This document shows positions 32,123-43,806 of a stretch of 64,000 bases of DNA, one piece after another. Position 1 is the first letter of the stretch; each line of letters opens with the position of its first letter. This DNA is from Plutella xylostella (Eukaryota > Arthropoda > Insecta > Lepidoptera > Plutellidae): assembly GCF_932276165.1 (NCBI RefSeq), contig NC_064011.1, positions 6,527,501-6,591,500 on the forward strand, given 5' to 3'. Both the position numbers and the translations under genes were made by a program. Under the pieces are notes generated by a model. That model was not told where the DNA came from and did no database searches. It saw only the letters and a list, made by a program, of their open reading frames with translations.

Positions 32123-32547
32123 TCCTAACTTAATATTATAAATGAGAAAGTAACTGTGTCTGCCTGTCTGTTACTCTTTCACGCCAAAACTACTGAACAG
32201 ATTTGAATGAAATTTGATATACATATGGTCTAGACCCCTGGTACTCAACCTTGTTTTTTAAGGGCCACAAAAAAAATTAAGTAATGGTGTCGCTGGCCAA
32301 AAGCAAAAAAATATATGTTTTTTTTAACTATTATAAAGCGATATAAACTATCGAATAAAATATTTAAAAAAACATGGATATTCCCTATTATTTGTCATGG
32401 CACGCGGGCCAATGATAAAGGCCCGGCGCGGGCCGCAGGATGAGTATAGCTGGTCTAGACCCTGAGAAAGAACATAGGTTACTTTTTATCCCGGAATTCT
32501 CACGGGAAAACTTTTTAAGGCGAAGCAAAGCTCGCGGGAGCAGCTAG
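32123..32547 (+). mobile_element. Non-autonomous Helitron, copy 3, split by a hAT MITE
   Basis: Starts TCCTAACTTAATATTATAAA after A and ends GCGGGAGCAGCTAG before T. Its middle is interrupted at GGTCTAGACC by the 217-bp insertion listed next. Without that insertion its length is about the same as the other copies. Confidence 0.88.
32236..32452. mobile_element. hAT-type MITE nested in the Helitron
   Basis: GTCTAGAC is duplicated on both sides (32228-32235 and 32453-32460), an 8-bp target duplication as made by hAT transposases. The left end CCCTGGTACTCAACC and the inverted right end CAGCTATACTCATCC form imperfect TIRs. The GGTACTCAACC core is a common hAT terminus. There is no transposase. 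Confidence 0.85.
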
Positions 32548-32736
32548 TTTTGATATACGTTTCAGAGCAGTAACCTCTATGACACAATAACACACCATGG
32601 TGTCGACTCTCAGAGATCGACGGACACTCTCTGAGAGCTCTGTCATAGAGCGACGGAGAGCATTGATTAGACTCCGTCACCAATTGCACTCCGCTCCTAA
32701 TTGGAAGAGAATTGTTGATTTCGGACACATCTTGTA

Positions 32737-32900
32737 TACAGGGTGTCCATGTCTAAATCATGCAGTACCTATATAAGGGCTGAAGAGCCAGCTCAGCAGT
32801 GACCGGAATATGGCAATATGGCTTTTCGAGCGCCGCTTGTTCATTGTTCTAAACTCCATATTGTAAGGTGTCAGCTTCAGAATTGACCTAGTAGTTTTCC
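32737..32900 (+). mobile_element. Partial relative of the TACAGGGTGTCC fold-back family
   Basis: TACAGGGTGTCCATGTCTAA, AAGGGCTGAAGAGCCAGCTC and GGAATATGGCAATATGGC parallel the first 100 bp of the 4976-6632 arm, with much divergence. No opposite arm was found. Confidence 0.55.
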
Positions 32901-33122
32901 CATGATAGAGTAATAAACCTCATTTACTATTGGTATCAACCGCCAAGGTCCACTTTGGGTTGCTGAGGCAGCGAAGTAAGTTATTACTATTGGTGCATCT
33001 GCGTAATATCCAAAAAGTGAGATCTACAAAAGATCCTTGCAATATTTCAAAGGGAGCTTCCCTGTAATGTATAAACATTCAGTAGATAAACGCGCGTACT
33101 TTTATAGAGTTCTAGAAGGCCA

Positions 33123-33273
33123 TCCTAACTAACATTATAAATGCGAAAGTAACTGTGTCTGTCTGTTACTCTTTGACGCCAAAACTACAGAACGGATTTG
33201 CATGAAATTTGGTATACAGATGGTCTAGACCTTAAAACTTTTAAGGCGAAGCGAAGCTCGCGGGAACAGCTAG
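33123..33273 (+). mobile_element. Non-autonomous Helitron, copy 4, internally deleted
   Basis: Starts TCCTAACTAACATTATAAAT and ends GCGGGAACAGCTAG|T. About 55 bp after GGTCTAGACC are missing compared with the 46843 copy. Confidence 0.85.
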
Positions 33274-33757
33274 TTTACTTATAATTCGCTTGACTTACGA
33301 GTAATTCGAAAGAATCAAAACAAGCCCACTCACCAGTAACAATGCTGCTTTATCGAACAAAATTACTCAAATTAATTAAAAAGGCTTCCGGCTGATAACT
33401 AGTGGTGCAAAAATAATTAAATTTCTTTCATATCATGCAGATATGAAGCCTCTACCGCTGAACTTATCATAGTTCATTGCCGTCGCCGGGAATGAAATAC
33501 AGGGTGTTGAAAAAGTGGAATCGTATGCCAGAAGGTGTTGAGTCAGCTTGCCATCCTCAACAACTACAATTCTACGATTTTTTGAATAATTAAAAGAAGT
33601 TTGTCTTTTTTAAAGTGTACAAAAAGGAAAAAAAGGTGATTAAATATACTATCACGACATTTTGGTTTATTAATTTTATCAATTCATATTAAATTTATTG
33701 AGTAAAGACCGGCAGCGGTAATAGCAATAATAATAAAGGCATGATTCATACCTATTA

Positions 33758-33781
33758 CCCCCCCCCCCCCACACCCCCCCC
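33758..33781. repeat. Poly-C tract
   Basis: Thirteen C, then ACA, then eight C. The complementary G-runs could stack as a quadruplex. Confidence 0.85.
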
Positions 33782-34254
33782 GGTCGGGAATTGCCAAATG
33801 CAAAAGTTATTAAACACGGTCACGCCTCGACTGAGAATTATGAATTCATTGTGAAGCGACTGCGCTGCATGTTAATAATACCGATATTACTATAGTGATG
33901 AGGTTTATTGCATTATTTTAAACATTGCACTTCGGTTATCCGATATTATAAAATAAAAAAATTGTCAAAAATGGGAATAAATAAAAAACTGCAATGGGGG
34001 TTAACATTTTGAGGACTACTTAATTTGTGAGTAAGCGAAATGTTTACAACTTCTGAATAGATATGTCATTATACTCATTACAGAAAAATTGCCAAGAAAA
34101 TGTTATTGTTATGGTATATTCATGTAAAAAACAGAACCTTGCATATATAAGTTCCAAATAATAATATGGTATTGCCGTTATAGGACTTAAAAACACCAGT
34201 AATTTCCAATTTATCGCTCTATTTATTTGCGTAAACATAAACAGACACACAAAA
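33782..34254. other. Stretch with no recognised gene
   Basis: AT-rich sequence between the poly-C tract and a LINE tail. No supported frame. Confidence 0.45.
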
Positions 34255-34392
34255 TCATCGACATATCCTTCCACCCAAAAGTTGCCCGGAAGAAATCGGT
34301 TTAAGCGATAAGGCCGCCATTTTGTCCATGTTTTTGTGTACAAATAAATAATTTCCCTTCTATTCTATTCTATTCTATTCTATTCTAAAAGA
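34255..34392 (+). repeat. CR1-group LINE 3' tail with (ATTCT)n
   Basis: GCCCGGAAGAAATCGGTTTA, GCGATAAGGCCGCCATTTTG and GTGTACAAATAAATAA are the family 3' UTR. The copy ends in at least five ATTCT units. It is in the opposite orientation to the 4130 copy. Confidence 0.8.
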
Positions 34393-36339
34393 AAATTTAT
34401 TGTACTATTCGGTATCCGTATCAACTATCCGTTTGGAACGGCAGGTTTTAACCCAAATATGAATGAAACCGCACAAATCCGATGCGTTTTGTTCACAAAT
34501 TCCCTCTTTGTGCCGCTGATTGGTCATTATCCGTGCATATTGAGCGAGGCTTTGTGCGGACAACGGCGGATGGCAAAAGTGCATACATAGCAATGGTACA
34601 TACTTTGATTAATTTAATATATTTCATTTAAAAAAAAAAACGACTTTATGTTCCTCCTATAGAAAACGCCAATTTCATATGTAAGGACCTAATAACATCC
34701 TGTATAACGATAGTGTTATAACTTAGAACGTTACACATAACTTTACATACACTGTCTAAGCTTCAGTAGTATATCATATCACAGTCAAACCTTATAACTT
34801 TCGGACCAAACGACATCCGTTGTATTATGGTGTGAAATATGAGTAAATAGCTACAGCAAGCTAAAACAAGTGATGCGACGAAATCAACCGTATTCCGATT
34901 TATTAAGAGTCAAAGGGTTTTAGAAATATATTTTTTGAAGGCTAAGAAAAGGTAGGCTTCGATATTTATTGAATCGAGTAGTAAAAGTGAGCCGACGTTT
35001 TCACGGCTTGAATCACAAAATGGTTAGTCTTTTTTATCGAAACGTGTGGGTACCAGGGTAGTATAAATCACTGAGCGTTAGTTTTACACCAGTGTCTTCG
35101 GATAAGGGTATAAATTTATCGGTAGACGTATCTATTAGATACATGTAGATAGGTTTTTTCTTTTATGCTAGATATCTTAGTCTTGGTAACTGTTATAATA
35201 TGTATGTAGAGTAATGAAAAGACAGATTATTACATTTAAAATCCGGAACGACTATAAATATGTTGAACTTTTAGAAAGTAATTAGAATACAATATTTTAA
35301 TGTAAGAAGTACTTACGTGTGTTTATAAATCAAATATTTTGAAAAATATATCGAAGAGAACCCAAAAACTATCAAGTAGGTATCTCTAGTATCATCAAAC
35401 AAAATATACCAGGCAAACATGTACACATAGCTTCCTATTGAAGAGCGATTGACACTAGCTACGCCGCGCCGTAGCAATCGGCTACGAACTGCTACGACCA
35501 AGGTCCTTTTACACTTGTCCAACGGAAACTAAGCCTAGTGTAATACACTAAAGAACTATAATCGCATGTAGTGTGAGGGTGTGAACCCAAATGTTATCGC
35601 CCTAAATGATTTATACGTTTCTATCTCAAGTGTGACACGCGCCCCCCGCCCGCAGTCCCTATTACCTCACCCCCGCTGGCATCTTACTCAAATTCATATA
35701 ATATCGTAGATATAAAATTATAGGGCAAGATTTGTAAGTAGGTACGAAAAACAAAAAAAAACTTCTAGACTTTGATAAATAAATACCAAAGTCTACACAC
35801 ATCGTGTTCGTTTATTATTTTGTCAAAGCTGCTAGATAGTCCGATTTTGATCCCGAAATTCCCCTGAACTAAAAGAGAGAGAACTGAAAACAATAAAAAT
35901 ATAGCTTTTACCCTAGAATACCTACTGGTACTCTACCAATCTAGTGGTTTGAATTGATACATTTAGGTACTATGTGGGTTGATTTCGCTTCTAGACCGTC
36001 GCCCGTTGATTGGAAACCACAGCCTAAAAACACATGGACTAATTCGAGATTCGAAATCAGAGGCCCCCTGAGATTGTACGCGGTTAGCTTACAATATTGA
36101 ATGAGTGAGAGGGTCATTTCACATTACGAATATTCATGGGCCTTACTTTTAAAACTTTAGACACTCGTTAAAATCTGTCAGTCGGCTGTCAAACGCCTTA
36201 TGCATGTGTCAAATATTGATTAAAACACCCTTTGAACAGGATTTAGTTGTCAATACAGTATGTTTCTTGCTTGCTGCTACTCTAACTATGACTATTCTAT
36301 TATATTCTATTCTCTGTGGGGGTGTAAGAACCTGAACCT
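34393..36339. other. Gene-poor stretch
   Basis: AT-rich, with frames below 70 codons. A GCTACGCCGCGCCGTAGC palindrome lies at 35458-35475. Nothing else is recognisable. Confidence 0.5.
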
Positions 36340-36638
36340 GGCTCTCTCGAGTGGAACCTTTGTGCATGTCCCCAAGGTCTAAACTGCCTTCCTAAGCTTG
36401 GACTATTACCCACCACCCTGGTCCACTGCGGGTTGGTGGGTTCACATATCTAGATGTGCTAGATCTAGAATATCTAGATTATGCAGGTTTCCTCACGATG
36501 TTTTCCTTCACCGTAAGAGCGATGGTGTACATTGTACTTAAGTTAAAATAACTCATTGGTACATGTCAGCGCCGGGATTCGAACCCGCATCTCTGGCGTG
36601 AGAAGCGATCATTTACCCGACTGAGCTACCACCGCTCT
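36340..36638 (-). repeat. tRNA-derived SINE family B, full length
   Basis: On the minus strand from 36638, GAGCGGTGGTAGCTCAGTCG is an excellent A-box region and GGGTTCGAATCCCGGCGC a B box. The body then has CCATCGCTCTTACGGTGAAG, AAAACATCGTGAGGAAACCT and CAACCCGCAGTGGACCAG, ending near AGGTTCCACTCGAGAGAG. This type is widespread in Lepidoptera (general knowledge). Confidence 0.9.
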
Positions 36639-37022
36639 CTATGGCTCTATGAAGCACATTTGTTTGTTAAACCCCGATGGAAGAAGAGGTGTTTATAAGT
36701 TAAGTATACCTATGCCATTTTTGTAACATTGCTCTCACAGGTCTCAACAGATTTTCATTTTGTTTTTGGGTCACAGGTAATGCTACCCCGAGTATTCTAG
36801 GCATATTTCATGAAAATCGGTTCGGCCGTTGATAAGTTATACAATTTTTGGTGTAGAAAGTCGGGGTTTGTAACGTAGGTTAGATTATTGTAAAACTAGA
36901 CTAATCCCCTGAAAGCTAAAGCAGGGGCCCTTCCACCTCGCAGAAGTTATCACGTCGTATAAACTTTACTACTGCGCCCTGAACAGTCGTATATGTCGGG
37001 TTTATTGCATAGGTATTATATA
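36639..37022. other. Stretch with no recognised gene
   Basis: It contains CATGAAAATCGGTTCGGCCG, a phrase I associate with repeats in lepidopteran DNA, but its element cannot be delimited. Confidence 0.4.
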
Positions 37023-37433
37023 TGACGGGGAGGGGTGTCCGCCGGGCATCTCGTCTGACGGTGGATTCATCGTGCGGGCGGAAATAATAGGCTCTTCGTG
37101 TAGTTCGTATCTTGATTATTCAGATTACAATCAACACTTAATGTAACAATGCAAGATCGCGATGATGCAGACGGATTACTTTTAGAAACGCGGCAAGTTC
37201 GATACAGCACACTGTTTCCCGTGTCACGTCCAACTCGTCCAAGCTCAGAATCCAGAATGGCGGCATGGCCGGTTCACTTTTTAAACGTCACGTGACCTCT
37301 TACTTTTTAAAATGTTGCCAGGGCTGTATCGACCTTACCCAAGGAAAATCCCTTGACGTTTCTGATTCGATTACGACGCGTTTACACGCTCAAATCAACA
37401 TCGATGCGGCGTTTGTCTGCCAACGCTGCGACA
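37023..37433 (-). repeat. 3' LTR of the gag-only element
   Basis: 411 bp with one difference from the 5' LTR. In element orientation it is the downstream LTR. Just inside it lies a hairpin, CTCACACG-TCCT-CGTGTGAG, at about 37450-37470. No clear polypurine tract was found. Confidence 0.9.
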
Positions 37434-38019
37434 CGGCCATCATGACATCTCACACGTCCTCGTGTGAGTTATCTGGAAAGAAAGAAAAACAACCGCAGTA
37501 ACTGAATTTTACTCGGCCAGTCCTGACCTAGTCAGGGAAGAAAGCAGTGGGCTCATGAACTCTGCATTCATCACACTGATGAACTATGAAGCTTTAACTT
37601 GAACAGTATCAGACAAAAAGTCATTAAATCTCAAAATTGGATATCAAAGTTCAATTAGTTACACGTTTCAAAAAAAGAAAATTTCAAAACAGCTTAAACC
37701 CATTGATGGAACAGCAATAACGTTAAAAATAATCAAAGAATGTATACACAGCTTAAATTAATCATACTCTCATCCAAGACAACCTCTCTCTGGCGTCTGA
37801 TAGTGACTCAAGACAACCTCTATCCGGCGTCAGTCTACTACCACTTCCATCTAGTGGTATCAGACAAAACAAATCAATACCTACTCGAAAGTTAATTCAC
37901 TATCCTTAACTCTGTACTAAACAAAAACACGGATCAGGATCTGATCACCAATGGTCCTTGCTCACTTGTCCGGTAACTTCCATCCGGTTACCCAAGTACT
38001 CAATATCACGAATGCACAC

Positions 38020-38165
38020 ATCCATCCGGTGTCATTCCAGTGCCTCCATCCAGCACTCACTAACACCTACATCCGGTGTCATTCCAGTGCCTCCATCCAG
38101 CACTCACTAACACCTACATCCGGTGTCTTTCCAGTGCCTCCATCCAGCACTCACTAACACTTCCA
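38020..38165. repeat. Minisatellite, 47-bp period, about three units
   Basis: TGCCTCCATCCAGCACTCAC recurs at 38041, 38088 and 38135. It lies in the non-coding part of the retrotransposon. Shorter related TCCATC(C)GGTGT words surround it from 37800 to 38200. Confidence 0.9.
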
Positions 38166-38579
38166 TCCAGTGTTAGTCTTTTACTACCACTTCCATCCAG
38201 TGGCATTAAACAATTGAGCAAGACACACCACAGAAAAACACAATTCAATCGATTGCTTCATCATTACTTAGCATAAAAAAGATCATAATAAAAAAATAGG
38301 GAATCAACTTTCGGACATTTACCTAATGAGGTCATGGACGCATGTTCATAACCCTAATGACCTTAGCTTAACAGGACCTCAGGATTTGATCAACCTCAAT
38401 GTCATAACCTTTTTTTAAAGTCAACAGGTCTGGCAACCCGACACATTAACAGTTCCAGGACACGAACCTCGAAAATAATTCCACAGTACCGGTCACACTA
38501 ACCTCATCCACGTAATGAAACATCTAGCCTCTAAACTTTGAAACTACAGTCATAGTTTAAACGAAAACAGCTCACCAGA

Positions 38580-39643
38580 TTAATGCAACATCCCAGCAGG
38601 CGCGCTCACTACGCATAGATCGACCCTCTTCTCCTTGGCTGCACCGGATCCACTCGCTCCTCCACTGGCAGCATCCCGGTCCTCTCTGCGACGCTTTGGA
38701 CAGCTGGATGCGAAGTGTCCCTGGCCCTGGCAGTGGAAGCCAGTGACCGCAGTCTTCGCTGTAGATGGAGGCGGTATCCTCTTGAAATTGTCACTTGGTT
38801 GGGAAGGGGAACGCTCTTCTGGTCTCCTCCAACCACATCTTCTTTGTAAGCAGAACGTGGACTTGTGCCCTAATTTCTCACAGTAGTTGCACTTTATGGA
38901 AACAGAGGCACTGAAGCTGCGAATTTTCTTGCTATCGAGGTAGTCCTCGCTATTAGCTACTTTCCGTTTTAGAAACGAAACAGCCTTGAGCTTTTGCTGA
39001 AGCTGGTTGCGCGTAGTCACTTCTGTAGTGAAAGCCAGTCGTTGGACACTTCGGTCAAATCGGGAAACATGTGCCAACACTGTAGCCAAAGCAAGCTGTT
39101 CGATATTCATGTTCTTCCAGCGTGACATGATTGCAGTCATCAGCGAGGCAGCATAAGTAGCAAGGCACCCATTTTCTTTCGGTTCACTGTCACACAAATT
39201 AATTAGGAATGAAGCTGTATTTCTGGGCACTCGTACCTTTGTATGAAAAGCTCCGTGAAGTCACTCCATGTCATCCAGGGGAAAGATACAGTTGACAGCC
39301 ACGTGGACGCATGACCTTTCAGAGCGCGGCTCAAGGTCACCATAAGCCGTGCGCCTAGCAGATTCTCGTCGTTGATGCACAGGTCCGCAGTCGACATCCA
39401 AGAACGTGCGTCGACATCGGATTTATTGAGATCGTAATCAGGTAACCTCAGCTCGGACGACGACGACAGCGTTTTCATAGCTCGAACAAGCGTCAGGAAA
39501 TTCCGATTCTGATGTTCTAGAAGCTGCTGCCATTTCTCGTAGTTCGTGTCGTGGTGTGAAGCACGTGGGGTGGCGTCTTCTGATCCCACATCTGATGACG
39601 GGGAGGGGTGTCCGCCGGGCATCTCGTCTGACGGTGGATTCAT
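38580..39643 (-). pseudogene. gag of the LTR retrotransposon, with a frameshift
   Basis: Gag would form the particle and bind the element's RNA. The first frame (39643 to 39203) holds the gag core, with LPDYDLNKSDVDARSW and LKGHASTWLSTVSFPWMTW. It ends soon after FIQRYECPE. The second frame (39230 to 38580) continues with NTASFLINL, and has one good CCHC knuckle CNYCEKLGHKSTFC and a second that lacks its first Cys (GFHCQGQGHFASSC). The frames overlap at 39203-39230, so one small indel, or less likely programmed frameshifting, separates them. The first 16 codons lie inside the 5' LTR. No known PBS precedes the ATG. The family resembles insect retrotransposon gag proteins; the lineage is uncertain. 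Confidence 0.8.
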
Positions 39644-40006
39644 CGCGCGGGCGGAAATAATAGGCTCTTCGTGTAGTTCGTATCTTGATTATTCAGATTA
39701 CAATCAACACTTAATGTAACAATGCAAGATCGCGATGATGCAGACGGATTACTTTTAGAAACGCGGCAAGTTCGATACAGCACACTGTTTCCCGTGTCAC
39801 GTCCAACTCGTCCAAGCTCAGAATCCAGAATGGCGGCATGGCCGGTTCACTTTTTAAACGTCACGTGACCTCTTACTTTTTAAAATGTTGCCAGGGCTGT
39901 ATCGACCTTACCCAAGGAAAATCCCTTGACGTTTCTGATTCGATTACGACGCGTTTACACGCTCAAATCAACATCGATGCGGCGTTTGTCTGCCAACGCT
40001 GCGACA
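39596..40006 (-). repeat. 5' LTR of the gag-only element
   Basis: 411 bp. It carries the presumed promoter and also the ATG of gag (39643-39641). A weak PBS candidate, TGGGATCAGAAGACGC, begins 7 nt after its end and lies within the gag frame. Confidence 0.88.
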
Positions 40007-40010
40007 TATA

Positions 40011-42384
40011 TTTTTTGTATATGTATATTATGTACTTTTTGTATGGTTGCTTTAGCCGTAGAGTTGGTAACAACCTGTCAGTTAAAGCTTGGGGAATTAA
40101 TACATGGCGTGAAGTTTGATTATTAAATTTATTTTCAAATATTTTAATAAACAAGTATAAGTATAATCGAAAGTAAGTCACACCACTCATAATTTTTAAA
40201 CAGTTTTTATTCATAATAATTTTGATAAATTCTACCCATACTAAAAGGTTACATGAGCCATGTTTGTAAAGATCCTTCAAGAGCAGTAATTGCTTAGTTG
40301 TGTGACTATTTTTCGGATGTACATAACCAGGTACACCCTGTATAGATAACACACGTATACATACAATAATATCCTATTAATTGAGTGCAAAATCCAAAAA
40401 TATGCTGTGAAAATGTACCTGAGTGACCTATAAAACGTTAAGTAAGTTGAAAAGCTAAATATTCTCAACCCTTTCACTCACCATAACAATTAGCGGAAAA
40501 TTATTATAAAAGTATTTTGGTAAAGTTTTTCAATCAGCTGCTGCGATAAGCGATGGGTGAGACTTCATTAATCTTCGTCTCTCTTTATTGGCTGTGGGTG
40601 AGGCAGAGAGAGCCAGATAGCCAGAGAGGTAACGTAAATAGCAGAGAGATAAAATCATCCCATCAAAAACAATACTTGTTGTTGTATATTGACTCGGCCA
40701 TCGCATGGAAACACGTGTTAATTAAATTATTTAGTGCGATGACCAAGTCAATATATTTATATAAAACATTAAATATTTTTAAGATTGAGATGCGTGCATG
40801 GATAAGACTTGGTATTACATGGATCTCACAACTTTTTACCGTAGAACAACTGAGTTACGAGACTTGGTTTTTTTGACAAGTATTGTTTTTTATGGGATCT
40901 CATCTCTTTTTGTATTTTGTAGACAGTTCTACTTTTTTTTCTTTTCGGTACCTTCTAGGTACTTAGGTGCGTTAACTTAGTTTGGTAGGTACCTACCTAC
41001 ATCAATCGCAAACTTGATGTAAGAATCAAGAATCTTTAGTTTTGGCTACGTAATGTACGTAATGAATAAACGTAACTTTGATACTAAGACTTCGTACTGC
41101 ATCAAATTTCCCTAATTAAATTTCAACCTTAGTTTCCAATACACAAAGTTCATTGTACATTAAGAAAATTTGACTATACGTGGTAGCACTGGTAGCCTGA
41201 TGTGCTTTGTCCGTAGGTAGGTAATCCATCCTTTGCGGATTTAATTTGCATGACGGGAATTTTTTGCTCGATTTGGCAGGGGCCAAAACTGGACCAAAAT
41301 TGAAAAAAATTACTCGAGTTAGTGTAAGTCAAATATTTTAGTTTTTCCTTGATTCACACACCAAACACTACTTATATTCCAAATTTGAAGCTTCTAGGTC
41401 TGCTAGAAGTGCCTTAGAATTTTTATGATCGGTGAGTGAGTGAGTGAGTGAGTGAGTGAGTGAGTCAGTGACAAAATTAAGAAACTTTGACCCGTTATAA
41501 TTCTTAAACTACTGTTTCAAACTTAATGAAATTTGAACTTTACAATGCCTGTATGGTTAGTGAAAATTCAGTCTTCTAGTTTTATCCACAACGAAGTTAC
41601 AGGGGGTCGAAAATGACCTGAATTGCTTCGAGAAAAGGATGGTACGGCCGTGCCGCTTTTTTGCTTGGTGGGGGCACGGCAGTTATTACGTGTACTTATT
41701 AAAAAAAATACTTACTTACTCTTGAATTAGAGACATAGAGCTTTTTTTCACTTTATACAAATTACGTTCGGATATATACGATTATTTACTTTTTGACTGA
41801 CACAGTCGAGTCTAAACTCCTGTGTTTCGAAGTAATAAACGTTCTCTTAATTTTAAATAGGTACGGTCTATGAATTTGGGGGTCAAACTTTTTTTTTTCG
41901 GTATTGTTGTTTTCCCCATGTTGTTACAATGACCCCATGAGTGACTCCCTTTAGGCTTCGTATACCACTTTTGCAACATCCTGTGTAAATTATAATTTGG
42001 TATTTTGCTTACCTATTAATATTGTTCGCAAAACACGTCCTAAAGTCCTCAAATTTACAACGTATTTCTCAAGTATTACGGGCTATATTCGGGTGTTCAG
42101 TCATGAATTATGATTTTTCTTTCACAACACGCCAACGACTGGGATTCAAGAGTTATTTATGATTCCTCTAGATTGTACTCGACGTTTTATTTTTGCACAA
42201 ATTTCTTTCCAAGTGCTGCCATTCATTCATTCATACTACATTTTGTTTTTATTAAAATACTTACTAAGAAGTGATTTATAGCATAACAAAAGAACCTACA
42301 GTTATGTACAACGCTCATATAATTACTTTCAGTTGGTGGAATAAGATACGCTATAAAGTAGAGTAAAGATGAATACCCTACTGA
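40011..42384. other. Gene-poor stretch
   Basis: AT-rich, frames mostly below 110 codons without family resemblance. A (GTGA)n microsatellite lies at 41432-41464. A partial MITE end CCACTTTTGCAACATCCTGT lies near 41967-41986. Confidence 0.5.
41432..41464. repeat. (GTGA)n microsatellite
   Basis: About eight GTGA units. The surrounding GACAAAATTAAGAAACTTTG and CCGTTATAATTCTTAAAC look like part of an unidentified repeat. Confidence 0.95.
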
Positions 42385-42636
42385 GATTAAAAATATACGG
42401 ATGAGACGCATGGTCAGTGCAAAATAAACGTCTCGACAATTATCACCCCACTTCTACTCTACTGAGCTCTTATTTTGAATTAGTTCGGTTAAAAGATTTG
42501 TGACTTTAATCATTGGTACAATGGTTGTCATTTGGTTGAAATTAAAACTGTTGACGGTAAACCAAATTCGGATAGTTTTTTTGCTTTATTTTGTATGTGA
42601 CATACCTACCATCTTGTACGCATATTGTTAATCTAA
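42385..42636 (+). mobile_element. MITE family M2, copy next to a LINE
   Basis: AAAATATACGGATGAGACGC at the left, AAACGTCTCGACAATTATCA inside, and CATATTGTTAATCTAAG at the right match the family ends. Its right terminus touches the A-rich tail of the LINE that follows. Confidence 0.72.
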
Positions 42637-43806
42637 GTATATTTTATTTTATTTTATTTTATTTATTAGCGAAACAAACAGCATTATTTTAAAAATAAAT
42701 TATTACTAAAGAACTTACAACTAAAATGCCAATTACATGTTTCGACTATACACCAAAATATAAGAGCTTAAATATTTTAAATAACTAAGGTATCTACATT
42801 GAAGGCCAAAAAATATCATAATAATAATATATATACAATTATGAAATTAATATATGTATACAATTATAAAATTAATTAATTTAGAATAAGACTATGATTA
42901 CAATTTACAAAAACAAGGAATTTAAAAATATTACAAAATTTACATACGCAAGCGGGGGTGAGTGTGTGTGTGTGTATGTGTGTTTTTGTATGTATGTGTG
43001 CATGTGTGTGTATGTGAGCATGTGTCTGATGAAGTGTTTGTGGGAGACTAAATGCAGTTTGTCTGTAAAATAATAATACTGTTAGATAGGTATTCCTTCT
43101 GAATTCTCAGCGATAATTTCCCTGACGTTATTAATGAAAATATTTCTGGATGTTGCAAATATGTCAAGACTGCTAAAGTTTTTATTATAGGTTGTCATTA
43201 TTCTTTTTAGAGCGTTATTAGCACAGTAGTTAGTCTGGTAAGGCAGAGGTTTAAAAAGTGGAGTTACTCTGGTACGCTTGATTGGAACACACCATTGCAA
43301 TGAAGACAACAGTTCAGAACAATCAATATTGGCATGAATAATGTCATACAGTAATTTCATATCCGATGTTACACGACGGTTTTCCAAACTATCCAGACCA
43401 TAATATTTTTCTAGGTATTGGTAATTATCTTTGTAGAAAATTCGTTCCCTATATGCCAGCTGTCTAATAAATTTGTGTTGAACTGCCTCAATTCTTTTCT
43501 TATAAACCTCATACTGGGGTGACCAAACTGGTGAGCCGAATTCCAGAATGCTACGGACATGAGTTATATATAGAAGTTTGAGAGTTTCTGTACATGAAAA
43601 TCCACGACCTATCCTCATTATGAAACCCAACATTTTATTAGCACGAGTTATTATGCTACTAATGTGTGCATCAAACATCATTTTGTTATCCATGATGACA
43701 CCCAAGTCTCTAATTTTGTCTTTCTCCGTCAAAATTGAATCAGCTATAGTGTAGCTATGTAAAATTTTATTAGTTTTTCTACTATAAGATATTTTAAAGC
43801 AGTAAA
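42637..43806 (-). pseudogene. Jockey-type LINE, 5'-truncated C-terminal part
   Basis: The frame 43082-43840 (stop at 43082) gives KISYSRKTNKILHSYTI, KIRDLGVIMDNKMMFDAHI, FGSPVWSPQYEVYKKRIE and VQHKFIRQLAYRER. These are hallmarks of the region after the RT domain in jockey-clade LINEs. The catalytic YxDD part is lost. The 3' UTR contains GT-rich repeats at 42958-43028 and ends in (AAATA)n at 42637-42668. Family identity stops near 43806, where the sequence meets the head of the next LINE. Confidence 0.82.

Larger units (their letters stand above)
37023..40006 (-). mobile_element. Young gag-only LTR retrotransposon (TR-GAG-like)
   Basis: Two 411-bp direct repeats, 37023-37433 and 39596-40006, bound a 2,984-bp element. 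Read in element orientation each starts TGTCGCAGCG and ends CTCCCCGTCA, the TG...CA of LTRs. I see a single difference between them (the T/C in TCATC-GTG-CGG against TCATC-GCG-CGG). TATA flanks both outer ends (37019-37022 and 40007-40010), a 4-bp target duplication as in Ty3/gypsy. The interior holds a gag frame but no protease, RT or integrase; only about 1.1 kb of non-coding DNA follows gag. The element would depend on enzymes from a relative. Confidence 0.88.

Noticed and set aside
37265..37501. 78-codon plus-strand frame in the LTR, repeated at 39838
   Set aside because: It is the antisense of the LTR and differs downstream in the two copies only because of flanking sequence.
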